From contig NZ_CP023067.1 in NCBI RefSeq assembly GCF_002288525.1, positions 3,079,001-3,143,000 on the forward strand: 64,000 bases of DNA, in the 5' to 3' direction. The stretch is from Sinorhizobium sojae CCBAU 05684. GTDB lineage: Bacteria > Pseudomonadota > Alphaproteobacteria > Rhizobiales > Rhizobiaceae. Shown here in pieces: positions 21,929 through 30,424 of this stretch. The notes below the pieces were generated by a model. The model did not search any database, was not told the origin of the DNA, and saw nothing but the letters and a program-made list of their open reading frames with translations. Position 1 is the stretch's first letter. Each line of letters starts with the position of its first letter. A program made the translations under genes and the position numbers.

Positions 21929-22660
21929 ATGCGCCTGCTCGTGACCCGCCCGCAGCCCGCCGCCGGAAGGACGGCGCAGAAGCTGGAGGCGCTGGGGCAC
22001 GAGGCTGTCGTCCTGCCGCTGTTCAAGGCACAGCATTCCGTCGCCGCCGTCCGGGCCGCACTGGACCAACAGCACAACGCCCTTGCCGTCACCAGCGCGG
22101 AAGCGATCCGCGCGCTCGCCGCGCTTGGCCCGGCGCTTGAACCCCATCGTGCAACACCGCTCTTCGCGGTTGGCGAAGCGACCGCGCGCGCCGCCGCATC
22201 GCTCGGCTTCACCGATATCCGCATCGGGCCGGGAACCGGCGAGGCGCTCGCCGTCCAGATCCCGCCCGAAACCGGAACGCTCGTCTATCTCGCCGGCGCC
22301 CCACGCGCCAGCGATTTCGAGCGCATGCTGTCCGAGCGGAAAGTCAGGCACGTAACCGTCGAAACCTACGGGATGCAACCCATTTCCTACGGGCCGCAAA
22401 TCCTGCCCGATCTCCTGCGGGACGGCCCCTTCGACGCGGTGCTTCTCTATTCGCGCCGGACGGCGCTGCGCTTCGCCACGCTTCTTGCGGAAGCCGGCCT
22501 CAAGGGGGCGGCTTTCTCCGCGCGCTATCTCTGCCTTAGCGCGGCGGTCAGGGACGCGCTGCCGGACGGCGCCATTGCCGATGTCGCCGCGGCGCCCGAC
22601 GAGGAGAACCTGTTGGAGCTCCTTGGAACCGAAATGGGGAAAAATCTGCCTCCCGCCTAA
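21929..22660 (+). CDS. hemD: uroporphyrinogen-III synthase
   Basis: Closes and inverts ring D of hydroxymethylbilane to make uroporphyrinogen III. HemD sequences vary greatly; here the call rests on the start MRLLVTRPQPAAGRTAQKLE, the internal AVTSAEAIRALA and VLLYSRRTALRFA segments, the 243-residue length and the position 3 bases after hemC. Confidence 0.93.
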   Translation: MRLLVTRPQPAAGRTAQKLEALGHEAVVLPLFKAQHSVAAVRAALDQQHNALAVTSAEAIRALAALGPALEPHRATPLFAVGEATARAAASLGFTDIRIGPGTGEALAVQIPPETGTLVYLAGAPRASDFERMLSERKVRHVTVETYGMQPISYGPQILPDLLRDGPFDAVLLYSRRTALRFATLLAEAGLKGAAFSARYLCLSAAVRDALPDGAIADVAAAPDEENLLELLGTEMGKNLPPA

Positions 22661-22967
22661 GACGGGATCAGCAAAGCCGACGCCGATTTTCCGGCGGACT
22701 TTCAAGACCCGGGTAAGGTCATCTAGGCAGGTTCCGCAAAAGCGGTTCTGGAGTTTTGCAATCGGAACCTGGCAAAACACGGGAAACTCAGCAGACATTC
22801 ACGGAAGTCTCCACGAATGTCCGGTTAGAAGCGAAAACGGAACTCGGGGCTTTCCCTGCTGCGCTTCCCTGATTAGGTTTGGCTGTGGAGCGGGACAAGG
22901 AAAACGAGACTGGCCGCCGCTCCGACGAAGAATTTGCCAAAAGGCGAGAAAACGCGAAGGGATCACC
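22661..22967. other. spacer between hemD and mic60 with imperfect palindromes
   Basis: No gene is visible in this 307-base stretch. It holds an imperfect palindrome ending in GTTCC / GGAAC (about 22732-22769) and a shorter inverted repeat GACATTC / GAATGTC (about 22794-22821). The reading frame of mic60 stays open through it, but the codons look random. A promoter for mic60 could lie here. Confidence 0.5.
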
Positions 22968-24269
22968 ATGGTATCGGAAAAGCCGCCGCGCCGTTCGAAA
23001 CCGGAAAAGGAACCGTTGACGATCGATCTCGAAGCGGAACGGACGGAGACCGAAGCGGAAGCCGTCGCCGATCGGGACCCTGTCACCGACAAGCCGGCGG
23101 ACATGGCTGCAAGCCAGACGCCCGGGCCTGGTGAGGCGGAGCACCCGGAGACGGAGTACCGGGAAGCCCAGAACCAGGAAACCGAGAACCAGGAGACCGA
23201 GAGCCAGGAAGCCGAACGCCAGGAGGAAGCGGAGGCGGAGCGGGTCGACTCGGCCGCGGCCGCCTTCGACGAGGAGCCCCCGCACTTGAACAATGCCGCG
23301 GCACCGGAGACCAAGGCCAGGCGGCCCTCCGCTTCCGGCGCGCTCGCCGCCGGCATCCTCGGCGGACTGGTGGCGCTTGCCGGGGCCGGGGTGCTGCAAT
23401 ATGCCGGCTACCTCCCCACCCTCGGACCGGAACGCGGCAACGGCGCGGCGGAGCAGGAACTCAGAAGCGAAATCGAGGCCGTGAAGGCCGAGCTTCAAGC
23501 GCGGCCACGGCCGGCGTCGGTCGACATCGCTCCCCTGGAAAGCCGTGTCGCTGCGCTGGAACAGACGACCGGGGCGCCGGCTGGCGCGCCGGACGTGACG
23601 GCGCTTCAAGCCGAGATCGGCAATCTGACCGAAGAAATCGCCGCCTTGAAGGCCGGACTAGCCGATGTCAGGCAGACCACGAATGCCGAGAGATCCGAAC
23701 TTGCGGCCCGCATTGATGAGGCGGAGCAAAAGCTGAATGCGCCGGCCAACGATATCCGGATGGCAAAGGCCGTTGCCGTGACCGCCCTGAAGACGGCGAT
23801 CGATCGCGGTGGACCTTTCCTCGCCGAACTCGACCAGTTGCGCAGCGTCGCGCCGGAGGATGAGACGGTGAAGGAACTGGCCGACCACGCCCCAACGGGT
23901 GTCGCCACGCGCGTGCAATTGCGGACGGAATTCCCGGCCGCAGCCTCGGCGATGCTGGACGCGCTCATCCAGCCCGATCCGGACGAGGGTATTTTCGACC
24001 GCCTGGTTTCGAGCGCAATGTCCGGCATCCGCGTGCGTCCGGTGGGCAGCATCGAAGGCGACTCGCCGGAGGCGGTGATCGCCCGGATCGAAGACAAGCT
24101 CGACAATGGCGACCTCAAGGGCGCGTCGCTCGAATGGGCCAACCTTCCCGAACCCGCGAAGTCCGCCGGGCAGGAGTTCAAGGAGAAGCTCGACCGGCGG
24201 CTGCATGTCGAAACGATAATCGATGCCGCCATGGCTGAAGCCATGGCGCGCAGCGGCACGCAAGGCTAA
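22968..24269 (+). CDS. bacterial mitofilin (Mic60-like) inner-membrane protein
   Basis: A 433-residue alphaproteobacterial homologue of mitochondrial Mic60, the membrane-shaping MICOS subunit; in alphaproteobacteria it typically sits in the heme operon, as here between hemD and hemY. Order of parts: an acidic cytoplasmic N-terminus with a Gln-Glu-Thr-Glu repeat (residues 59-90), one transmembrane helix (about 125-147), a periplasmic coiled coil (about 155-265) and a C-terminal mitofilin region (LRTEFPAAASAML, LDNGDLKGASLEWANLPE). I chose the ATG at 22968 because the frame upstream to 22485 overlaps hemD. A role in intracytoplasmic membrane shape is inferred from relatives. Confidence 0.87.
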   Translation: MVSEKPPRRSKPEKEPLTIDLEAERTETEAEAVADRDPVTDKPADMAASQTPGPGEAEHPETEYREAQNQETENQETESQEAERQEEAEAERVDSAAAAFDEEPPHLNNAAAPETKARRPSASGALAAGILGGLVALAGAGVLQYAGYLPTLGPERGNGAAEQELRSEIEAVKAELQARPRPASVDIAPLESRVAALEQTTGAPAGAPDVTALQAEIGNLTEEIAALKAGLADVRQTTNAERSELAARIDEAEQKLNAPANDIRMAKAVAVTALKTAIDRGGPFLAELDQLRSVAPEDETVKELADHAPTGVATRVQLRTEFPAAASAMLDALIQPDPDEGIFDRLVSSAMSGIRVRPVGSIEGDSPEAVIARIEDKLDNGDLKGASLEWANLPEPAKSAGQEFKEKLDRRLHVETIIDAAMAEAMARSGTQG

Positions 24270-24444
24270 TGCATATCGAGCCTAGGCGCGTCGCATGAGT
24301 ACGTTGATAGCGGCGTGCCTTACGGAATTTTGCAGTCAGGTGGAATCAGCTGATGCCGCGCAATTTGCGGCAACCAAACAGTTGGAGCGGCGGCGCGAAC
24401 GCATGTGAGCGCATCTCGCACTAACGGGGAAGAAAGAAGTCTAC

Positions 24445-26046
24445 ATGATCCGGATACTGTTCTTCATCCTGCTCGTCCTCGCTCTCGCCCTCGGGTTTGC
24501 CTGGCTTGCAGACCGGCCAGGCGAGCTTTCGCTGACATGGCAGGGACAGCTCATCGAAATGAGCCTGATGCGCGCGGCCTCCATCCTGATCTCGCTCATT
24601 GCGCTTGTCCTCATCACGATTTGGCTGGTCCGGGCGATATGGCTATCGCCGCAAACCGTCACCCGCTATTTCCGCGCCCGTAAGCGCGACCGCGGTTATC
24701 AGGCGCTATCGACCGGGCTGATCGCCGCCGGAGCCGGCGATGCCGCCCTCGCCCGAAAGATGGTAAGCCGCACGCGGAGCCTGATTCGGGTGGACCAGGA
24801 GCCGCTGATCCACCTGCTCGAGGCGCAGACGGCACTGATCGAGGGTCGGCATGACGACGCGCGCCGGAAATTCGAACAGATGGCGGACGACCCGGAGACG
24901 CGCGAACTCGGCCTGCGCGGGCTCTATCTCGAGGCCAAGCGCCTCGGTGCCCATGAAGCTGCCCGCCAATTTGCAGAGCGCGCCGCCGAAAAGGCGCCGC
25001 ACCTGGCCTGGGCGACGCTCGCGACCCTCGACGATCGCAGCCAGGCCGGCCGGTGGGACGAGGCGCTTCGCCTCCTCGACCAGAGCCGCTCCGCCAATGT
25101 CCTCGACAAGAAGGACGCGAACCGGAAGAAGGCCGTGTTGCTGACGGCACGCGCCATGAGCAATCTCGAAGCCGACCCGAAGTCGGCGCGCGACGACGCG
25201 CTGGCGGCGCTGAAGCTCGAAGAGCGGCTGGTACCGGCAGCGCTGATCGCAGCCAAGGCGCTGTTTCGCGAAGACAATCTGCGCAAGGGCGCCTCGACGC
25301 TTGAAAAGGTCTGGAAGCTTGAGCCGCATCCGGAGATCGCCGGTCTTTATGTGCGCGCACGCGGCGGCGACTCTGCACTTGACCGGCTGAAGCGCGCGAA
25401 AAGGCTCGAAACGTTGCGCGGCAACAACGCCGTTTCCTTGGCGACCGTTGCCGAGGCAGCCCTCGACGCACGCGAACTCGACCTTGCCCGGCAAAAGGCC
25501 GAGGCCGCCGCCCGGCTCGCGCCGACCGAGAGCATTTTCATGCTGCTTGCGGATATCGAGGAGGCGGATACCGGCGACGAGGGCCGTATCCGCCACTGGA
25601 TGGCGCAGGCGCTGCGCAGCCCGCGCGATCCGGCCTGGACCGCCGATGGGGTGATTTCACCCTCCTGGCTGCCGGTCTCGCCGGTCAGCGGCCGGCTCGA
25701 TGCCTTCGAATGGAAGGCGCCGCCAACGCAGCTTTCGGCAACGACGGAAGAGGACCGGCCGGACGCCGACGCGGCAATCCGCAGCCTGCCGCCGGTGGCG
25801 ACCGCGATACCTGCGGCCGCAGCCGAACCGCCGGAGCCCGCTGAAGCGGAAGCGCCCGCTGCTCCTGCCGAAGCCGAGACGCCGATCGAATTGCCGGAAC
25901 GCAAGGAAGAAACCGCACGACCTGAGAGCAAGGAGCCGGTCGGCGACGAGGAACCGAGCCCCTTCTTCGGTCGCCGTCCGGACGATCCGGGCGTTCGCGC
26001 CTCCGCGGCGGGGGACGGGGACAAGACCAATTTCCGGCTTTTCTGA
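24445..26046 (+). CDS. hemY: HemY-family TPR membrane protein
   Basis: Membrane protein of the proteobacterial HemY family (not the protoporphyrinogen oxidase that shares the name), linked to late heme synthesis. The 533-residue product has two N-terminal membrane helices (residues 1-25 and about 38-62), the HemY_N domain, and Ala-rich TPR helices to about residue 400. The last 120 residues are low-complexity Pro/Glu/Ala-rich (EPPEPAEAEAPAAPAEAE). It lies 175 bases after mic60 in the heme cluster. Confidence 0.92.
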   Translation: MIRILFFILLVLALALGFAWLADRPGELSLTWQGQLIEMSLMRAASILISLIALVLITIWLVRAIWLSPQTVTRYFRARKRDRGYQALSTGLIAAGAGDAALARKMVSRTRSLIRVDQEPLIHLLEAQTALIEGRHDDARRKFEQMADDPETRELGLRGLYLEAKRLGAHEAARQFAERAAEKAPHLAWATLATLDDRSQAGRWDEALRLLDQSRSANVLDKKDANRKKAVLLTARAMSNLEADPKSARDDALAALKLEERLVPAALIAAKALFREDNLRKGASTLEKVWKLEPHPEIAGLYVRARGGDSALDRLKRAKRLETLRGNNAVSLATVAEAALDARELDLARQKAEAAARLAPTESIFMLLADIEEADTGDEGRIRHWMAQALRSPRDPAWTADGVISPSWLPVSPVSGRLDAFEWKAPPTQLSATTEEDRPDADAAIRSLPPVATAIPAAAAEPPEPAEAEAPAAPAEAETPIELPERKEETARPESKEPVGDEEPSPFFGRRPDDPGVRASAAGDGDKTNFRLF

Positions 26047-26107
26047 AGATAGTTCGGAGTTTTCTCCCTATTGGATCCCATGTTTCGACGGGCTGTGGGC
26101 ATAAGAG

Positions 26108-26590
26108 ATGTTTGAACGGTTTCGAGCCTTCCTCGAAGGGCTGACGGGTTCGGCTGCGCAGATCGAAAGGGGTGATCCCCGCGTTGCCGTCATCGGGCTT
26201 TGTTTCCAGGTGATGGAAGCGGACGGGAAGATCCGCTCTTCCGAGCGCCGCAAGATGCGGGCGATCATCAAGGAGTACTATCAACTCGACGACAGCGCAC
26301 TCAATGCGCTGGTTGCAGCCGGCGAGACAGCCGAAAGCGAGGCCATCGACTTCTATCAATTCACGGCGGAGATCAAGCGTCACTTTGCGGAGGAACAATG
26401 CATCGAGCTCGTCGGTATGCTCTGGGAAATCGTCTATGCCGATGGCGAGCGCAGTGAGATGGAGGACCACGTGATCTGGCGGATCGCCGATCTTCTCGGC
26501 GTTTCGGGGCGCGACCGGGTCTTGAAACGTCAGGAAGTGGTCGCCAAGATCGACGGGGAGGAGGACACAGGCGGGCAACAGGAAAGCTGA
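26108..26590 (+). CDS. TerB-like protein
   Basis: A 160-residue all-helical protein of the TerB/DjlA N-terminal superfamily. Conserved features are CFQVMEADGKIRSSERRKM and its repeat VYADGERSEMEDHVIWR, the two acidic metal-binding-like turns of the fold. Members are called tellurite-resistance-like, but there are no other ter genes here, so a resistance role is not supported. It ends 2 bases before the amidotransferase gene, suggesting a shared transcript with the upstream heme cluster or its own promoter at 26047-26107. Confidence 0.85.
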   Translation: MFERFRAFLEGLTGSAAQIERGDPRVAVIGLCFQVMEADGKIRSSERRKMRAIIKEYYQLDDSALNALVAAGETAESEAIDFYQFTAEIKRHFAEEQCIELVGMLWEIVYADGERSEMEDHVIWRIADLLGVSGRDRVLKRQEVVAKIDGEEDTGGQQES

Positions 26591-26592
26591 CG

Positions 26593-27333
26593 ATGCCGCA
26601 AGAGGGCTGCGACACCAAGAAACCCATCCTCATCATACTCCATCAGGAGCGCTCGAGCGCCGGTCGTGTCGGCCATATCCTCGAGCAGAAAGGTTTTCGA
26701 CTGGATATCCGCCGTCCGGCGCTCGGCGACGACCTGCCGCCGTCATTGAGCCACCATTCGGGCACGGTCGTCTTCGGCGGACCCATGAGCGCGAATGACG
26801 AGGAGGAGTTCGTTCGTCGCGAGATCGACTGGCTGTCGGTGCCGTTGAAGGAGAACAAGCCCTATCTCGGGATCTGCCTCGGCGCACAGATGCTCGCCCG
26901 CAATCTCGGCGGCAAGGTTGCACCCCATCAAGAGGGCATGACCGAGATCGGCTGGTACCCGCTCAAGGCCACGGAGGCCGGCAGGGCGCTGATCGATTGG
27001 CCGGCGATGGTCTACCATTTTCATCGCGAAGGCTTCGAACTGCCGAGGGACGCGGAGCTGCTGGCGACCGGCGACACCTATCCCAACCAGGCCTTCCGCT
27101 ATGGCAACAATGCCTGGGGCATCCAGTTTCACGGAGAGCTGACACGGGCGATGATGCATCGCTGGGTCGTTCACGGCGCCCACCGCTTCGTGCTGCCCGG
27201 CGCCCAGATGGGCAAGGCCCATCTCGATGGCCACATGCTGCACGACCGCCCGTTGCGGACCTGGATGGAGAACTTCCTGGAGCTCATCTTCCTGCGTAGG
27301 GAAGAGGCTCCGAAGACTGTCAAAAATGCATGA
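26593..27333 (+). CDS. class I glutamine amidotransferase-like protein
   Basis: A 246-residue stand-alone GATase1 domain like those related to GMP synthase (GuaA-type). The nucleophile elbow GICLGAQML puts the catalytic cysteine at residue 95, and the histidine is in WGIQFHGEL, where the usual FHPE has become FHGE. No synthetase domain is attached, so the acceptor is unknown; relatives include gamma-glutamyl hydrolases. The start lies 2 bases after the TerB-like gene's stop. Confidence 0.88.
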   Translation: MPQEGCDTKKPILIILHQERSSAGRVGHILEQKGFRLDIRRPALGDDLPPSLSHHSGTVVFGGPMSANDEEEFVRREIDWLSVPLKENKPYLGICLGAQMLARNLGGKVAPHQEGMTEIGWYPLKATEAGRALIDWPAMVYHFHREGFELPRDAELLATGDTYPNQAFRYGNNAWGIQFHGELTRAMMHRWVVHGAHRFVLPGAQMGKAHLDGHMLHDRPLRTWMENFLELIFLRREEAPKTVKNA

Positions 27334-27341
27334 ACGCCCCT

Positions 27342-27508
27342 TACCCCGGCCCTCTCCCCGCAAGCGGGGCGAGGGGGAGGAATTCGCAGCTCGCCCCTCC
27401 GTCCGCGCAGAAAATGGAATGAAAGGGTACCACGCGTCCCCTTCTCCCCGCCTGCGGGGAGAAGGTCGCGGCAGCGGGATGAGGGGCCCTTCCGACCGCG
27501 GCCCGTAA
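27342..27508. repeat. CTCCCCGC...GCGGGGAG hairpin repeats
   Basis: Two related units lie here: CTCTCCCCGCaaGCGGGGcGAG (about 27352-27373) and CTTCTCCCCGCctGCGGGGAGAAG (about 27440-27463), the second a perfect inverted repeat. Both sit in the familiar rhizobial GC-rich intergenic repeat context and between convergent genes, so they may double as bidirectional transcript-end hairpins. Confidence 0.65.
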
Positions 27509-27510
27509 AC

Positions 27511-28758
27511 TCAGACGCCGCGCTTCTCTGCGGGTACGTCGAGCGTATCGATCTTGCGCAATTGCGGAAAGCCGATCGCCCAGAGGAGCGATACCAGCAA
27601 GGTGCCCAGGCCGCCGAAGACGACAGCGAAGACGGAGCCGAAGCCTGAAGCCATGATACCGGCACGGAATTCGCCAAGCTCATTGGAGGCGCCGACGAAA
27701 ACCATGTTGACCGCATTCACGCGGCCGCGCAGTTCGTCCGGCGTCCAGAGCGCGATCAGGATCTCGCGCACATAGACCGAAATCATATCCGCGGCCCCCA
27801 TGACGATGAGCGCGACGATCGAGATCCAGGCGGTCGTGGAGAGTCCGAAGACGATGGTCGCAAGGCCGAAAAGCGCGACGCCGGTGAACATATAGAAGCC
27901 GGCGCGGTTTCGAATGGGGTGGGCGGCGAGCCAGATGGCCATGCCGACCGCACCAATGCCCGGCGCGGCGCGCAAAAGTCCCAGGCCCCACGGCCCAAGC
28001 ACCAGAATGTCGCGCGCGAAGACCGGCATCAGCGCCACCGCGCCGCCGAGCAAGACGGCGAAGAGGTCGAGCGAGATTGCTCCAAGCACCACTTTCTCGG
28101 CTCTGATATAGCGGAAGCCGGCGGTGATCGTCTGCCAGCTCTGTCCCGCTTGCGCAGAGCGCTGGGCGGGTTTTGGCACCGCCAGCACCATGAGCGCAGC
28201 CGCGGCGAAGAAGCAGAGACTGACCGCATAAGGCACCGTCGGATCAAGGCCGTAGATCAACCCGCCCACCACCGGCCCGACGATCGTCGCCGTCTGCCAG
28301 GACGAGGAATTCCAGGCAATCGCATTCGCCAGGTCTTCGGCCGGCACGAGATTGGGCGCCAGCGATTGCGAGGCCGGCGCAAGAAACGCCCGCTCGATGC
28401 CGAAGACGATCAGGATCGCATAGACCGGCCAGGGCGAAAACAACCCCGTCAGCGTCAGTGCCAAGAGCGCCGCGGCACAGAGCGTGCCGACCAGCATGCA
28501 GAGCCCCATGATGAGGCGGCGGTTGTAGCGGTCCGCGACGCTGCCGGTGACGAGGATGAGCACGAGCGATGGCAGGAATTGGAAGAGACCGATGAGCCCG
28601 AGCGCGAAGGGGTCGCGGGTCAGGTCGTAGATTTGCCAGCCAACCGCAACGGACATGATCTGGACCGCGAAATAGGCGAGGAAGCGGGAGAAGAAATAGC
28701 GCCGGTAGCCGACATGTCGGAAGGCGGCGAAGCGTTGCGCAGCGTGATCGGCCGACAT
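27511..28758 (-). CDS. MFS transporter (EntS/DHA3-like)
   Basis: A 415-residue major facilitator with about 12 membrane helices, like the enterobactin-exporter (EntS) and macrolide-efflux groups. Helpful marks are the N-terminal YRRYFFSRFLAYFAVQIMSV, VAVGWQIYDLTRDPFALG, and the loop motif SVADRYNRRLIM between helices 2 and 3. The substrate is unknown and no siderophore gene is nearby. It is convergent with the amidotransferase gene across a repeat and divergent from yggT. Confidence 0.92.
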   Translation of the reverse strand: MSADHAAQRFAAFRHVGYRRYFFSRFLAYFAVQIMSVAVGWQIYDLTRDPFALGLIGLFQFLPSLVLILVTGSVADRYNRRLIMGLCMLVGTLCAAALLALTLTGLFSPWPVYAILIVFGIERAFLAPASQSLAPNLVPAEDLANAIAWNSSSWQTATIVGPVVGGLIYGLDPTVPYAVSLCFFAAAALMVLAVPKPAQRSAQAGQSWQTITAGFRYIRAEKVVLGAISLDLFAVLLGGAVALMPVFARDILVLGPWGLGLLRAAPGIGAVGMAIWLAAHPIRNRAGFYMFTGVALFGLATIVFGLSTTAWISIVALIVMGAADMISVYVREILIALWTPDELRGRVNAVNMVFVGASNELGEFRAGIMASGFGSVFAVVFGGLGTLLVSLLWAIGFPQLRKIDTLDVPAEKRGV

Positions 28759-28889
28759 GGTGGAAGCACTCCTCGGAGGAAAAGCTGGCGGCCCGCGCCG
28801 TTAAACATGATGGAGCAGGGCGAAGCGACGTACTTGCCCGTTTAGTTCCCAATGTCTACATGTCTGTCAACGACGAATTGGAGACCGGC

Positions 28890-29183
28890 ATGCTCGCAGT
28901 CATCGCAACCTTGAACCTCATCATCAATATCGCCTGGTTCCTGATCATCGCATCGGCCATCTTCTCCTGGCTCTACGCATTCAACGTGATCAATGTGAAC
29001 AATCAGGCGATCAACATGATCGGCCGTTCGCTCTATCAGCTGACGGAGCCTCTTTACCGGCCGATCCGTCGGTTCCTGCCGGACATGGGCGGCATCGATC
29101 TGTCGCCGCTGATCGTTCTGGTGATCCTCTATTTCATCTGGTATTTCCTGAACACGACCGTCGCTTCCGCGCTGCTCGGCTAG
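28890..29183 (+). CDS. YggT-family membrane protein
   Basis: A 97-residue inner-membrane protein with two hydrophobic helices of the YggT family, implicated in osmotic stress and cell-shape processes. The core IASAIFSWLYAFNVIN and LTEPLYRPIRRFLPDMGGIDLSPL are the classic family signatures. I chose the ATG at 28890 because a GGAGA site stands just before it; an in-frame ATG at 28860 lacks one. In rhizobia the next gene is normally a DUF167 (YggU-like) gene, and here that gene is a ruin. Confidence 0.93.
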   Translation: MLAVIATLNLIINIAWFLIIASAIFSWLYAFNVINVNNQAINMIGRSLYQLTEPLYRPIRRFLPDMGGIDLSPLIVLVILYFIWYFLNTTVASALLG

Positions 29184-29229
29184 CGCATCGGCCCGAAGAT
29201 CGGACCCGATTTTAGGGAAGTGCTATGCT
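29183..29229. repeat. rhizobial palindromic repeat after yggT
   Basis: GCGCATCGGcCCGAAGATCGG...CCGATTTTaGGG is a degraded form of the palindromic repeat seen at 11221 and directly follows the yggT stop. Its 3' arm is decayed. Confidence 0.6.
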
Positions 29230-29617
29230 GGAAGATGGGTTGCTGCGCCCTCACCGCATTCGGCGACATGCGCGCGTCACCGTTTGGCTGACTGCGAATG
29301 GCGGGCGCGTCGCGATCGCCGGACGGCGTCCGACGGTGAGGAGAACCTGAAAGTGCGAGTGCGCGCCGTACCGGAAAAGGGCTAGGCGGACCACGCGCTG
29401 ATCGCGCTCATCGACTACTGCATGTCTCCGTAAATCGAGGACAAAGACATGCAGCAATTCCTGGTCTCAGAAGACGCGTGGCGCTGTAGGCGCTCGGCGC
29501 GTCGAACAACAGGATTTCGCTTCTTTCCAGCGACACCCAGCGCAAAAAAATCCTCCGGATCGACGCCGACCCGGAGGAGATAAGGAAACGTCTCGCCGAG
29601 ATCACCGGCGTCATTAG
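29225..29617 (+). pseudogene. broken DUF167 (YggU-like) gene
   Basis: Three pieces of a DUF167 protein appear in order. The first frame gives RVTVWLTANGGRVAIAG; after a frameshift near 29327 comes ASDGEENLKVRVRAVPEKG, then a TAG stop (29382-29384), then ADHALIALID; after about 80 bases of mosaic repeat the C-terminal part continues as ISLLSSDTQRKKILRIDADP and ends EEIRKRLAEITG. The KVRVRAVPEKGKAN and SDTQRKKILRID blocks are diagnostic of the family. The gene therefore carries at least one frameshift, one stop and one insertion, and cannot make a full protein. Confidence 0.85.
29412..29493 (-). repeat. mosaic repeat inside the DUF167 pseudogene
   Basis: Read on the minus strand, the segment runs CTACAGCGCCACGCGTCTTCTGAGAC-caggAATTGCTGCATGTCTTTGTC, then CGATTTACGGAGACATGCAGTA. 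This is the same two-module element as at 20873 and 30249, with part of the first module missing. It separates the two halves of the DUF167 reading. Confidence 0.75.
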
Positions 29618-29623
29618 GCTGCG

Positions 29624-30157
29624 CTACTTCTGCGCCTTGGCGCGTTCGATCGCCTCGACGATCAGCTGGCGGGCGACGCTCGCATCCTTCCAGCCAAAGA
29701 TCTTCACCCACTTGCCGGGCTCGAGGTCCTTGTAGTGCTCGAAGAAGTGCTCGATCTGCTTGAGCGTGATTTCCGGCAGGTCGGTGTAGTCATTCACCTT
29801 GTCGTAGCGCTTGGTCAGATGCCCCGACGGCACGGCGATGATCTTCTCGTCCTTGCCGGAATTGTCTTCCATCATCATCACGCCGATCGGACGGACATTG
29901 ATGACGCAGCCCGGCACCAGCGGCCGCGTGTTGCAGATGAGCACGTCGATCGGATCGCCATCATCGGAAAGCGTGTGCGGCACGAAGCCGTAATTGCCCG
30001 GATAGGTCATCGGCGTGTAGAGGAATCGGTCGACGACCAGCGTACCGGCTTCCTTGTCCATTTCATACTTGATCGGATGCCCGCCGACCGGGACTTCCAC
30101 GATCACATTGACATCTTCCGGTGGATTCTTTCCGATGGAAATCGCGTCGATCCGCAT
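29624..30157 (-). CDS. ppa: inorganic pyrophosphatase
   Basis: Hydrolyses pyrophosphate from biosynthetic reactions. The 177-residue product has the family I signature [10 protein letters not shown] with the metal-binding aspartates, [16 protein letters not shown] and [13 protein letters not shown] chose the ATG at 30157 ([12 protein letters not shown]) for family length, with GGAGGTGC-like spacing before it. It is convergent with the DUF167 pseudogene. Confidence 0.97.
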   Translation of the reverse strand: MRIDAISIGKNPPEDVNVIVEVPVGGHPIKYEMDKEAGTLVVDRFLYTPMTYPGNYGFVPHTLSDDGDPIDVLICNTRPLVPGCVINVRPIGVMMMEDNSGKDEKIIAVPSGHLTKRYDKVNDYTDLPEITLKQIEHFFEHYKDLEPGKWVKIFGWKDASVARQLIVEAIERAKAQK

Positions 30158-30248
30158 GAGCACCTCCAGGGTAATTGAGAAATCGCCCTCGGATAAAGGG
30201 AAACATGCCGCATTGCAACATGCCTTTCGTCCGGGGGGTGGAATTGAC

Positions 30249-30350
30249 CTACAGCGGTGCGCGTCTTGTCGGACGCGCACCGCTGTAGCACCTTCGATTT
30301 CTATGTGCCTTTGTCCTTAAATCGGGGTCGATTTAAGGAGACCTGCAGTA
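30249..30350. repeat. composite mosaic repeat with a 17-bp perfect palindrome
   Basis: The first module (30249-30288) is a perfect inverted repeat with arms CTACAGCGGTGCGCGTC / GACGCGCACCGCTGTAG around a 6-base loop. It is followed by the second module, TTTGTCCTTAAATCGGggt and CGATTTAAGGAGACCTGCAGTA. This is the cleanest copy of the element in the window, lying upstream of ppa and downstream of the GNAT gene. Confidence 0.8.
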
Positions 30351-30424
30351 GGCAGGCCCCGCGGCCAAATGGAGGCATGTCGGAATTTCCCGATCACGCC
30401 GAGAGGGCGAGGCGCCGGGCGCGC

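Noticed and set aside
20831..22798. 655-codon leftward frame opposite hemC and hemD
   Set aside because: It covers two well-supported genes and a repeat; composition is that of a shadow frame.
22485..22967. N-terminal extension of the mitofilin gene
   Set aside because: It overlaps hemD and the palindromic spacer; the good start is at 22968.
26108..26590. Tellurite-resistance function for the TerB-like protein
   Set aside because: No terC, terD or related genes nearby; single TerB/DjlA-like domains have many contexts.
27342..27508. CRISPR-like short repeats
   Set aside because: Only two GC-rich hairpin units with no regular spacers or cas genes; they are ordinary rhizobial intergenic repeats.
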